Shown here piece by piece: positions 1 through 7,132 of a stretch of 24,121 bases of DNA (position 1 is the stretch's first letter; each line of letters starts with the position of its first letter). Source of the stretch: an uncultured Corynebacterium sp. (GTDB lineage: Bacteria > Actinomycetota > Actinomycetes > Mycobacteriales > Mycobacteriaceae); assembly GCA_915275065.1 (NCBI GenBank), contig CAJZGD010000005.1, forward strand, positions 1 through 24,121, given 5' to 3'. A program made the translations under genes and the position numbers. The notes beneath the pieces were generated by a model. It had not been told where the DNA came from, searched no databases, and worked only from the letters and a program-made list of their open reading frames with translations.

Positions 1-1
1 G

Positions 2-397
2 GAAATCCACGGTGCAAACGCTTACCTGCTGCAACAATTCGTGTCCGCCCAAACCAACCGCCGCACCGACGAATGGGGCGGCAGCCTGCAAAACCGCCTG
101 CGCTTCCCGCTGGCCGTGGTCGATGCCGCCGCCGCCGAAGCATTCACCGCCTCCACCGACCTAGATAGCTTCACCGACTACATCCACACGGATGCCCCCG
201 ACGGCTGGTTCAACCTCCTCCGCGACCACAACGGCATTGCCCAAACCCCACTACCAGACCACAAAGAAAACATGATACTGGCTAGGTCAGGTTATGATGC
301 CGGGTTCTACCCAATCGTCGCCAGCTACGACCGGAACCACACCATGGTGTCCCTCCATGTTGATTTCCTCGTCGTTGGCGGGCACCCCTACGACTAG
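2..397 (+). pseudogene. Chimeric frame: old-yellow-enzyme segment joined to a DUF4241-like tail (5' end outside window)
   Basis: The frame is open from the window edge and ends at TAG 395-397. Its first ~45 codons (EIHGANAYLLQQF, then NRRTDEWGGSLQNRLRF) match the NADH:flavin oxidoreductase/old yellow enzyme family, in the stretch that normally lies near the middle of the ~360-residue barrel. Instead of continuing through the FMN-binding C-terminal half, the reading frame passes at about position 125 (AVVDAAAAEAF) into sequence ending SGYDAGFYPIVASYDRN...VSLHVDF. That resembles the C-terminal part of DUF4241 proteins. The oxidoreductase part lacks roughly its last 140 residues and is unlikely to be an active flavoenzyme. 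It could be a deletion scar that fused two old genes in frame, or a real fusion protein. The OYE match is clear; the DUF4241 match is from memory and less certain. It lies 50 bp upstream of hisE on the same strand. Confidence 0.6.
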
Positions 398-447
398 GCC
401 CACACCCCACGTCACGGCGTCGACAAGCATGCCGGCGCCATGGAAGA

Positions 448-708
448 ATGGTGCGCGTGAAAGATTTTGACACCCTCTTTACCGAACTCACCCACCGTAA
501 ACCCGGATCCGGCACCGACCAGGCCATCGCCAAAGGCATCCACCATTTAGGCAAAAAAGTCATCGAAGAAGCCGGCGAAGTGTGGATCGCCGCCGAATAC
601 CAAACCGACGACGAACTCGCCGAAGAACTATCCCAACTCCTCTACTGGGCCCAAACCATCATGATCGCCCGCGGACTCACACCCGCCGACGTTTACAAAT
701 ACCTCTAA
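448..708 (+). CDS. hisE: Phosphoribosyl-ATP pyrophosphatase (HisE)
   Basis: HisE hydrolyses N1-(5-phosphoribosyl)-ATP to phosphoribosyl-AMP and pyrophosphate, the second step of histidine synthesis, in the cytoplasm. The 86-residue product carries the MazG-like all-alpha signature: GIHHLGKKVIEEAGEVWIAA (about residues 30-50) followed by DELAEELSQLLYW, whose acidic residues bind magnesium. Length is normal for the actinobacterial stand-alone enzyme. The start is uncertain. ATG 448 has a GGAAGA directly against it, too close to act as a ribosome site. GTG 457 (giving VKDFDTLF) sits about 10 nt behind GGAAG and matches the usual N-terminus better. Six bases separate it from hisG, so the two are surely co-transcribed. 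Confidence 0.96.
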   Translation: MVRVKDFDTLFTELTHRKPGSGTDQAIAKGIHHLGKKVIEEAGEVWIAAEYQTDDELAEELSQLLYWAQTIMIARGLTPADVYKYL

Positions 709-714
709 ACAACC

Positions 715-1560
715 ATGCTAAAAGTAGCCGTACCCAATAAAGGCTCCCTGTCGGAAGCCGCCCTCACCATACTGTCCGAAGCCGGCTACGCCAGCCGCAG
801 CAACACAAAATCCCTCACCACCCTCGACAAAACCAACAACGTAGAATTCTTCTTCCTCCGCCCCAAAGACATCGCCATCTATGTCGCCGGCGGACACCTC
901 GACATGGGCATCACCGGCAGAGACCTCGCCGCAGACTCCCGCGCCGACGTGACCGAAGTACTCACCCTAGGGTTCGGCGCCGCCACATTCCGCTACGCCG
1001 CCCCCGACACCGAAACCTGGACCATCCCCAACATAGCCGGCCGGCGGGTCGCCACCTCCTACCCCAACCTGGTGCGCGCCGACCTGGCCCGCAGAGGCAT
1101 CGACGCCACCGTCATCCGGCTAGACGGCGCCGTGGAAATCTCCATCAAACTCGGCGTCGCCGACGTCATCGCCGACGTAGTATCCACCGGCCGCACCCTC
1201 CGCCAACACGGGCTCGCCCCCTTCGGGGAACCCCTCATCAACTCCGAAGCCATTGTTGTGGCCCGAACCGGCGCCGAAATCACCCCAGAAATGATGGTGC
1301 TGTTGCGGCGGATGGAAGGCATCCTCCACGCCCATAACTTCCTCATGCTCGACTACAACGTCGAACACCACCTGCTGGAACAAGCCAAAGCCATCACCCC
1401 CGGCATATCCGGGCCCACCGTGTCCCCACTCGCCCTCGACAATTGGGTTGCCGTCCGCGCCATGGTGCCAAAACCCGAAGCCAACGCAATCATGGACCGC
1501 CTCGCCCACCTTGGGGCCCAAGCCATCCTCGCCACCGAAATCCGCATCGCACGCCTCTAA
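715..1560 (+). CDS. hisG: ATP phosphoribosyltransferase (HisG, long form)
   Basis: HisG condenses ATP and PRPP to phosphoribosyl-ATP, the first and feedback-controlled step of histidine synthesis. The 281-residue product is the long form. An N-terminal periplasmic-binding-protein-like catalytic domain (about 1-205) carries MLKVAVPNKGSLSE at the start and the PRPP-binding region around ADVIADVVSTGRTLRQ. A C-terminal ACT-like regulatory domain (about 210-281, ending LGAQAILATEIRIARL) is expected to bind histidine. The long form does not need HisZ. It follows hisE after 6 bp, as in other corynebacteria and mycobacteria. No Shine-Dalgarno is evident, consistent with coupling to hisE translation. 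Confidence 0.97.
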   Translation: MLKVAVPNKGSLSEAALTILSEAGYASRSNTKSLTTLDKTNNVEFFFLRPKDIAIYVAGGHLDMGITGRDLAADSRADVTEVLTLGFGAATFRYAAPDTETWTIPNIAGRRVATSYPNLVRADLARRGIDATVIRLDGAVEISIKLGVADVIADVVSTGRTLRQHGLAPFGEPLINSEAIVVARTGAEITPEMMVLLRRMEGILHAHNFLMLDYNVEHHLLEQAKAITPGISGPTVSPLALDNWVAVRAMVPKPEANAIMDRLAHLGAQAILATEIRIARL

Positions 1561-1567
1561 AGTCGAC

Positions 1568-1584
1568 TACAGTAAAAAACTGTA
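1568..1584. repeat. Inverted repeat TACAGT-aaaaa-ACTGTA upstream of aspA
   Basis: A perfect 6-bp inverted repeat with a 5-base A loop lies 8 bp after the hisG stop and 34 bp before the aspA ATG. No U-run follows, so it is a poor terminator. Its left arm TACAGT fits the corynebacterial -10 pattern TAnAnT, so the palindrome could be an operator overlapping an aspA promoter. The role is inferred only. Confidence 0.4.
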
Positions 1585-1617
1585 TCTGTTATCACCGCGT
1601 GAAAAAACGAGGTAAAA

Positions 1618-3099
1618 ATGGCCAAGTCTGCCCCCAAAAAGGACGAAAAACCCATTCAGCCCCCCCAAAAAACCACAAGTCCCACCCGGAAAGAAGTGGA
1701 TTTATTGGGGGAAATGGAAGTATCCAACGAGCACTACTACGGCATCCACACCCTCCGAGCCGTGGATAACTTCCGCATCTCCGGGAAAACCATCAACGAT
1801 GTGCCCGACTTCATCCGCGGCATGGTGCAAGTGAAAAAAGCCGCGGCACTTGCCAACCGACGCCTCCACACCCTGCCCGCGAAAAAATGCGAAGCCATCG
1901 TGTGGGCGTGCGACCAAATCCTCCACCACGGCCGGTGCATGGACCAATTCCCCATCGACGTGTTCCAAGGCGGCGCCGGCACCAGCCTCAACATGAACAC
2001 CAACGAAGTCATCGCCAACCTCGCCCTCGAACACCTAGGCGAACCCAAAGGGGCTTATGACATCATCAACCCCAACGATGACGTCAACATGTCCCAATCC
2101 ACCAACGACGCCTACCCCACCGGCTTCCGGCTCGGCGTCTACGCCTGCATGCAGCGACTCATCGAACGAATCGACGACCTGCAACACGCATTCCACCGCA
2201 AAGCCGACGAATTCGTCGACATCCTCAAAATGGGCCGCACCCAACTCCAAGACGCGGTCCCCATGACCCTCGGCGACGAATTCAACGCATTCGCCCACAA
2301 CCTGGCCGAAGAACAAGCCGTCCTCCGGGACGCCGCCGACCGACTCCTAGAAATCAACCTGGGGGCCACCGCCATCGGCACCGGGCTCAACACCCCGGCC
2401 GGCTACCGCCACCAAGTCACCGCCACCCTGGCCGAAGTCACAGGCCTGCCCATCAAATCCGCCGCCGACCTCATCGAGGCCACCAGCGACACCGGCGCCT
2501 ACGTGCTCGCCCACTCCGCGGTGAAACGCGCCGCCATGAAACTCTCAAAAATCTGCAACGACCTGCGGCTCCTAGCATCCGGTCCAACCGCCGGCCTGCA
2601 CGAAATCAACCTACCCGAACGACAAGCCGGATCCTCCATCATGCCGGCCAAAGTCAACCCGGTCATCCCCGAAGTCGTCAACCAAGTATGCTTCAAAGTC
2701 TTCGGCAACGACTTCACCATCCTCATGGCCGCCGAAGCCGGCCAACTCCAACTCAACGTGATGGAACCCGCCATCGGCCAAGCCCTCTTCGAATCCATCG
2801 AAATCCTCGGCAACGCCGCCACCACCCTCCGGGAAAAATGCGTCAACGGGATCACCGCCAACCCGGACGTATGCCGCAAATACGTGGAAAACTCCATCGG
2901 CATCGTCACCTACCTCAACCCATTCATCGGCCACCACAACGGCGACCTCATCGGTAAAGAAGCCGCCCGCACCGGCAAATCCGTCCGCGACCTAGTCCTA
3001 GAAAAAGGCCTCATGGACGAAGCCACCCTCAACCAGGTGCTCTCCACCGAAAACCTCATGCACCCCATGTTTCGCGGCACCCTCTACCTCGACAACTAA
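1618..3099 (+). CDS. aspA: Aspartate ammonia-lyase (aspartase)
   Basis: Aspartase reversibly deaminates L-aspartate to fumarate and ammonia. The 493-residue product belongs to the class II fumarase/aspartase superfamily. It has the substrate-binding stretch GGAGTSLNMNTNEVIAN (about 120-136), the conserved segment MSQSTNDAYPTGF (about 158-170), and the signature loop GSSIMPAKVNPV (about residues 336-347), whose first serines include the catalytic base. The very close agreement with remembered corynebacterial aspartases through HTLRAVDNF and NLMHPMFRG separates it from fumarase FumC. A lysine/proline-rich leader of about 28 residues precedes the conserved core (from about DLLGEMEV); corynebacterial aspartases also carry such a leader. 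ATG 1618 has GAGGT only 4 bp upstream, which is close but the best available. The gene is likely transcribed from its own promoter in the 57-bp gap after hisG. Confidence 0.96.
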   Translation: MAKSAPKKDEKPIQPPQKTTSPTRKEVDLLGEMEVSNEHYYGIHTLRAVDNFRISGKTINDVPDFIRGMVQVKKAAALANRRLHTLPAKKCEAIVWACDQILHHGRCMDQFPIDVFQGGAGTSLNMNTNEVIANLALEHLGEPKGAYDIINPNDDVNMSQSTNDAYPTGFRLGVYACMQRLIERIDDLQHAFHRKADEFVDILKMGRTQLQDAVPMTLGDEFNAFAHNLAEEQAVLRDAADRLLEINLGATAIGTGLNTPAGYRHQVTATLAEVTGLPIKSAADLIEATSDTGAYVLAHSAVKRAAMKLSKICNDLRLLASGPTAGLHEINLPERQAGSSIMPAKVNPVIPEVVNQVCFKVFGNDFTILMAAEAGQLQLNVMEPAIGQALFESIEILGNAATTLREKCVNGITANPDVCRKYVENSIGIVTYLNPFIGHHNGDLIGKEAARTGKSVRDLVLEKGLMDEATLNQVLSTENLMHPMFRGTLYLDN

Positions 3100-3114
3100 C
3101 CCCACCACAACACC

Positions 3115-3121
3115 AAGGAGG
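3115..3121 (+). promoter_or_regulatory. Strong ribosome binding site of fhs
   Basis: AAGGAGG lies 9 bp before ATG 3131. It is a near-perfect Shine-Dalgarno in a window where most genes have none, and it fixes the fhs start. It suggests efficient independent translation of fhs although the gene follows aspA by only 31 bp. Confidence 0.85.
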
Positions 3122-3130
3122 AAAACCCCC

Positions 3131-4789
3131 ATGGCTACCGACGTCGAAATTGCCCAAGCCCACACCCTCGAACCCATCACCACCATCGCCGACCGCGCCG
3201 GCATCCCAGAACAATCCCTCATCCCCTACGGCACCACCAAAGCCAAAATTGACATCACCACCACCCCCACCGAAACAACCGGCAAACTCGTCCTCGTCAC
3301 CGGCATTTCCCCCACCCCAGCCGGTGAAGGTAAATCCACCGTCCTCATCGGGCTTGCCGACGCCATCCGGTCCGCCGGCCGCTCCACCATCGTAGCCATC
3401 CGGGAACCCTCCCTCGGCCCAGTCATGGGCATCAAAGGCGGCGCCGCCGGCGGCGGCTACTCCCAAATCGTCCCCATGGAAGACATCAACCTGCACTTCA
3501 CCGGGGACTTCCACGCAATCACCGCCGCCAACAACACCCTGGCGGCCATGATCGACAACCACATCCACCAAGGCAACCAGCTCGGCATCGACCCGCGCCG
3601 GGTCTCGTGGCAGCGGTGCGTCGACGTCAACGACCGCAGCCTCCGGCACGTGGTCACCGGCCTGGGCGGCAAAGCCCACGGCGTGCCGGCCGAAACCGGG
3701 TTCACCATCACCGCCGCCAGCGAAATCATGGCGGTCCTCTGCCTCGCCACCGACCTGGCGGACCTGGCGGACCGCATCAGCCGCATGGTGGTCGCCCAAA
3801 CCTATGATGGGAAACCCGTCACCGCCGGTGACGTCAACGCCCAAGGCGCCCTCACCGCCCTCCTCAAAGACGCCATCAACCCCAACCTGGTGCAAACCCT
3901 GGGCGGCACCCCAGCCTTCGTCCACGGCGGCCCGTTCGCGAACATCGCCCACGGCTGTAACTCCCTCATCGCCACCCGCACCGCACTAGCGCACGCCGAC
4001 GTGGTCCTCACCGAAGGCGGTTTCGGCTCCGACCTGGGGGCGGAAAAATTCTTCGACATCAAAGCCCGCGCCGGCAACCTCGACGTATCCGCAGTCGTGA
4101 TCGTGGCAACAATCCGCTCCCTGAAATACAACGGGGGACTCGCCCGCGACCAACTCACCACCGAAAACCTGGACGCTCTCCAACAAGGCGTTGCTAACCT
4201 GGCCCGCCACGTGGAAAACGTGCGCAAATTCGGGGCGGAACCAGTGGTGGCGCTTAACTCCTTCACGTCGGACACGGACGTCGAAAAGCAATGGCTCGCC
4301 GACTGGGCACAAACCAATAACGTCACCCTCGTGCCATGCGACGTGTGGGCCCACGGTGGGGCAGGGGCCACCAACCTGGCGGACGCGGTCCTTACCACCA
4401 TCGACGCCGCAACCCCCACCCACCCCCTCTACGACCCTGCCGACGGCCTGGAAGCCAACATCACCACCATCGCCCGGGAACTCTACCACGCCACCAGCGT
4501 GGAATTCACCAAACAAGCCCGCACCGACCTGGCATACCTCGCCGCAAACGGGTGGGACACCCTCCCCGTGTGCATCTCCAAAACCCAATACTCATTCAGC
4601 GACGACCCCACCCTCCTCGGCGCCGCCGAAGGCCACGTCCTCCACGTCCGGCAACTCCTGCCCCGCATTGGGGCCGGCTTCATCGTGGCACTCACCGGAA
4701 ACGTCATGACCATGCCCGGGCTCCCCAAGAAACCCGCAGCTGAAGGCATCGCCGTCTCAGACGGCGGGAAGATCACCGGACTGTTCTAA
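3131..4789 (+). CDS. fhs: Formate--tetrahydrofolate ligase
   Basis: The enzyme ligates formate to tetrahydrofolate using ATP to give 10-formyl-THF, feeding purine and one-carbon metabolism in the cytoplasm. The 552-residue product has the family's P-loop PTPAGEGKST (about residues 61-70), followed by the conserved REPSLGPVMGIKGGAAGGGYSQ region (cut here between REPSLGPVMG and IKGGAAGGG in writing only). It then has the DINLHFTGDFHAI segment, the ENVRKFG...VVALNSF region of the middle domain and the family-typical C-terminus DGGKITGLF. Length is normal. The last 33 bases overlap the 3' end of the minus-strand HigA-type gene. It is downstream of aspA on the same strand and could be co-transcribed, though it has its own strong ribosome site. 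Confidence 0.97.
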   Translation: MATDVEIAQAHTLEPITTIADRAGIPEQSLIPYGTTKAKIDITTTPTETTGKLVLVTGISPTPAGEGKSTVLIGLADAIRSAGRSTIVAIREPSLGPVMGIKGGAAGGGYSQIVPMEDINLHFTGDFHAITAANNTLAAMIDNHIHQGNQLGIDPRRVSWQRCVDVNDRSLRHVVTGLGGKAHGVPAETGFTITAASEIMAVLCLATDLADLADRISRMVVAQTYDGKPVTAGDVNAQGALTALLKDAINPNLVQTLGGTPAFVHGGPFANIAHGCNSLIATRTALAHADVVLTEGGFGSDLGAEKFFDIKARAGNLDVSAVVIVATIRSLKYNGGLARDQLTTENLDALQQGVANLARHVENVRKFGAEPVVALNSFTSDTDVEKQWLADWAQTNNVTLVPCDVWAHGGAGATNLADAVLTTIDAATPTHPLYDPADGLEANITTIARELYHATSVEFTKQARTDLAYLAANGWDTLPVCISKTQYSFSDDPTLLGAAEGHVLHVRQLLPRIGAGFIVALTGNVMTMPGLPKKPAAEGIAVSDGGKITGLF

Positions 4790-5035
4790 CCGCCACTTAT
4801 CCCACGCCCGCTGGGATTCCATCCAAAACTTTGGAGTCTTGCCGAAAACCGCAGACATGCGCTTGGCAAGACTCCAAGTCAATTTCTCCGTGCCCGCAAC
4901 CACCCCATTCACGGTCGACTCCGGCGCATATAATCGCTTCGCCGCATCATACTGACTCAACCTCATCGGGATTAAATAATCCTCTAACAAAATCCGGCCG
5001 GGGTGACGCGGAACCGGGTGATCTGCTGCGGGCAT
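4757..5035 (-). CDS. HigA-family antitoxin-like XRE regulator, no toxin partner
   Basis: The 92-residue product matches the HigA 'addiction module antidote' family. HPGRILLEDYLIPMRLSQYDAAKRL is the start of the XRE helix-turn-helix (break after LEDYLIP when reading), STVNGVVAGTEKLTWSLAKRM is the recognition half, and FGKTPKFWMESQRAWDKWRL is the characteristic HigA tail. In higBA operons the toxin precedes higA. Here the 86 bp upstream (5036-5121) are non-coding and the next gene is a nuclease, and downstream it runs into fhs head-on, so no HigB is present. GGAG (complement of 5044-5047) lies 8 bp before ATG 5035 and supports the start. It may be a remnant of a toxin-antitoxin pair or a solo regulator. 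Confidence 0.85.
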   Translation of the reverse strand: MPAADHPVPRHPGRILLEDYLIPMRLSQYDAAKRLYAPESTVNGVVAGTEKLTWSLAKRMSAVFGKTPKFWMESQRAWDKWRLEQSGDLPAV

Positions 5036-5046
5036 AACAAAAACTC

Positions 5047-5119
5047 CAACCTAGCCAAAACACAACCTAACACCACCAAAGTTTAAAAACCCCACCCAAA
5101 TTTCACCAGGTAGGTTAGG
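5047..5119. repeat. Repeated CAACCTA/TAGGTTA motifs upstream of the HigA-type gene
   Basis: CAACCTA occurs at 5047-5053 and 5063-5069, starts 16 bp apart, and an inverted near-copy TAGGTTA lies at 5111-5117. The longer arms CCTAAC (5066-5071) and GTTAGG (5114-5119) are exact inverse complements. XRE antitoxins usually bind repeats in their own promoter, so these may be operator half-sites. The rest of the 86-bp gap shows no gene and no convincing terminator. Confidence 0.35.
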
Positions 5120-5121
5120 CT

Positions 5122-5910
5122 TTACTCCACCCCAGGGAACGGTGGGGGAGTACCCCCAAACATTGGGCACAACCGTTGATGCGGGCACCACCCACACAAC
5201 TTCGACGTCTTCGCCCGAAACACCCCAGCGGAAATATCACCCAAAATCTTCCCCCACAAATCCCCCAAATCCCGCTCAAAAAACTCCAACTCCTCCCGCG
5301 ACGGCGCAAGATATAACGAATCCGCCACCTTCAAATACATCAGCCGCAACTGGTGCGGAATCACCCCCTGAGTCCGCCACCACACCAACGCATAAAACCG
5401 CATCTGAAACTGAGCCTGCCCACTATACCGCGGCAATGGCTTCTTCCCCGTCTTATAATCCACCACCCGCACCTCACCAGTAGGCGCCACATCCACCCGA
5501 TCAATAAACCCCCGCACCGGCACCCCATTCGGCAACACCGCATCCACAAACTTCTCACACGCCAACGCATCAAAACCCTGCGGATTCTCCATCAAAAAAT
5601 AGCCCTTCAACAACGACCGGCACCCCACCAAAAACTCATACACCTCCCCCTCCGGCACCAACTCCAACAACGACGGATCCTCCCCACACATATCCGCCCA
5701 ATTCGGCCGCAACCGCTTCACCACCGCCGGATACGTCCGCTCAGATCGCTCCCACAAATGCATATCCTCCAAACACGCATGCACCAACGTGCCCCGAACC
5801 TGGGCCACAGTCTTCGGCTCCGGTAACTTATCAATCGCCCGAAACCGATACAACAACGGGCACTGCACATAATCATTCGCACGAGAAGGAGACAAGGCAA
5901 GACTCACCAC
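5122..5910 (-). CDS. RecB-like PD-(D/E)XK nuclease with predicted Fe-S cluster
   Basis: A stand-alone RecB-family exonuclease, comparable to mycobacterial Rv2119, which also sits near trmI and mpa. Numbered from TTG 5916: the N-terminal SPSRANDYVQC motif (Cys19), RGTLVHACLEDM, the nuclease core GFIDRVDV...VVDYKTGK (catalytic Asp and Lys), the Q-rich helix QAQFQMRFYALVW, and a C-terminal cysteine cluster CGWCPHQRLC (Cys241, 244, 250). One N-terminal and three C-terminal cysteines is the arrangement that holds a 4Fe-4S cluster in AddB and Cas4 nucleases. It probably processes DNA ends during repair; the actual substrate is unknown. Possible starts are TTG 5916, GTG 5910 and GTG 5907. I prefer GTG 5910 because it suits a leaderless transcript from the shared divergent promoter. 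Its codons end mostly in G/T, unlike plus-strand neighbours. Confidence 0.88.
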   Translation of the reverse strand: MVSLALSPSRANDYVQCPLLYRFRAIDKLPEPKTVAQVRGTLVHACLEDMHLWERSERTYPAVVKRLRPNWADMCGEDPSLLELVPEGEVYEFLVGCRSLLKGYFLMENPQGFDALACEKFVDAVLPNGVPVRGFIDRVDVAPTGEVRVVDYKTGKKPLPRYSGQAQFQMRFYALVWWRTQGVIPHQLRLMYLKVADSLYLAPSREELEFFERDLGDLWGKILGDISAGVFRAKTSKLCGWCPHQRLCPMFGGTPPPFPGVE

Positions 5911-5918
5911 ACCCAAGC

Positions 5919-5925
5919 TACACTA
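5919..5925. promoter_or_regulatory. Putative bidirectional -10 element TACACTA between the RecB-like gene and apeB
   Basis: Read forward, TACACT with flanking gc/ag fits the corynebacterial extended -10 pattern gnTAnanTng and ends 8 bp before the apeB ATG at 5933. Read in reverse, TAGTGT ends 9 bp before GTG 5910 of the nuclease gene. Both transcripts would be leaderless, agreeing with the lack of ribosome sites on either side. No clear -35 hexamer is seen. Inference from sequence only. Confidence 0.5.
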
Positions 5926-5932
5926 GAACACC

Positions 5933-7126
5933 ATGCCCGACGACTTCATCAACTTCCTCACCGCATCACCCAGTTCCTACCACGCCGCCCACACCGGCGC
6001 CCACCTCCTGAACCAAGCCGGATTCACCCACCACACCGAAACCGACCCCTGGGACGCCCAACCCGGCGGCCACTACCTCATCCGCGGCGGCGCCCTCATC
6101 GCCTGGCACATCCCCACCCAACTCCCCACCAACCCAGCATTCCGCATCATCGGCGCCCACACCGACTCACCCGGATTCAAACTCAAACACACCCCCGACC
6201 ACACCACCTACGGCTTCAACCAAGCCGCAGTCGAAATCTACGGCGGCCCCATCATCTCCTCCTGGTTCGACCGCGACCTCAAACTCGCCGGCATCATCAC
6301 CCACACCGATGGCACCACCCACCTCTACGAAACCCCACCACTGCTCCGCATCCCCAACCTCGCCATCCACCTCGACCGCAACCCCACACTCGACCGACAA
6401 CACCACACCACCCCCATCTACGGCACCACCACCAACCCAACCAGCATCCTCCCCACCAACACCTGCACCCACGACCTCATCACCGTCGACACCCAACCAC
6501 CCGGCCGCCTCGGCACCGACCACAAACTCCTCGCCGCCGGCAGACTCGACAACCTCAGCTCCGTCTACCCAGCCATCACCGCACTCATCGAAGCCGCCGA
6601 CGCCGCCACCGACATCCTCATCCTCGCCTGCTTCGACCACGAAGAAATCGGCTCCGCCACCACCACCGGCGCCGCCGGCCCCATCCTCCAAGACACCCTC
6701 GAACGCACCGCCTATGCCCTCGGCCTCAACCTCGACGAAACCAAACGCGCCTACCAACGCTCCACCTGCGTCTCCGCCGACGCCGCCCACTCCATCCACC
6801 CCAACTACCCAACCCACCACGACCCCCACAACTACCCACAATTAGGACACGGCCCCGTCCTCAAAATCAACGCCAACCACCGCTACGCCTCCACCGCCAA
6901 AACCCAAGCCCACTGGCTCAAACACTGCCCCGAATCACAACACTTCGTCAGCAACAACAACACCCCCTGCGGCACCACCATCGGCCCCATCACCGCCACC
7001 CGACTCGGCATCCCCACCGTCGACGTCGGCATCCCCCTGCTCAGCATGCACTCCGCCCGCGAACTCTGCCACCTCGACGACATCACCGCACTCTGCAAAG
7101 CACTCACCAACTATCTGGTAGGTTAA
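5933..7126 (+). CDS. apeB: M18 family aminopeptidase
   Basis: A cytoplasmic di-zinc aminopeptidase of the aspartyl-aminopeptidase family M18 that removes N-terminal residues from peptides. The 397-residue product shows the metal and catalytic residues in order: HTDSPG (His76, Asp78), RLDNLSS (Asp206), FDHEEIGS (Glu237 catalytic base, Glu238), SADAAHS (Asp283) and MHSARE (His373). All positions needed for activity are present. The start ATG 5933 has no Shine-Dalgarno but lies 8 bp after a good -10 element, suggesting leaderless translation. Codons end almost only in C or A. trmI follows after 6 bp, so this may be the first gene of the long plus-strand run. Symbols apeB and pepC are both used for this family. 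Confidence 0.95.
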   Translation: MPDDFINFLTASPSSYHAAHTGAHLLNQAGFTHHTETDPWDAQPGGHYLIRGGALIAWHIPTQLPTNPAFRIIGAHTDSPGFKLKHTPDHTTYGFNQAAVEIYGGPIISSWFDRDLKLAGIITHTDGTTHLYETPPLLRIPNLAIHLDRNPTLDRQHHTTPIYGTTTNPTSILPTNTCTHDLITVDTQPPGRLGTDHKLLAAGRLDNLSSVYPAITALIEAADAATDILILACFDHEEIGSATTTGAAGPILQDTLERTAYALGLNLDETKRAYQRSTCVSADAAHSIHPNYPTHHDPHNYPQLGHGPVLKINANHRYASTAKTQAHWLKHCPESQHFVSNNNTPCGTTIGPITATRLGIPTVDVGIPLLSMHSARELCHLDDITALCKALTNYLVG

Positions 7127-7132
7127 ACCCCC

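Noticed and set aside
1568..1590. Rho-independent terminator after hisG
   Set aside because: The 6-bp stem is A/T-rich and is followed by TCTGTT, not a T-run; an operator or promoter reading is at least as likely.
3056..3952. 298-codon minus-strand open frame opposite fhs
   Set aside because: Gly/Asp/Val-rich antisense of a strongly biased gene; no motif and no ribosome site.
4750..4766. 8-bp palindrome CGCCGTCT-c-AGACGGCG at the end of fhs
   Set aside because: It encodes the conserved C-terminal residues of fhs, has a 1-base centre, and has no T-run on either strand; most simply explained by the protein sequence.
6167..6841. 224-codon minus-strand open frame opposite apeB
   Set aside because: Almost pure Gly/Val/Glu/Asp composition mirrors the C/A wobble of apeB; not a protein-like sequence.
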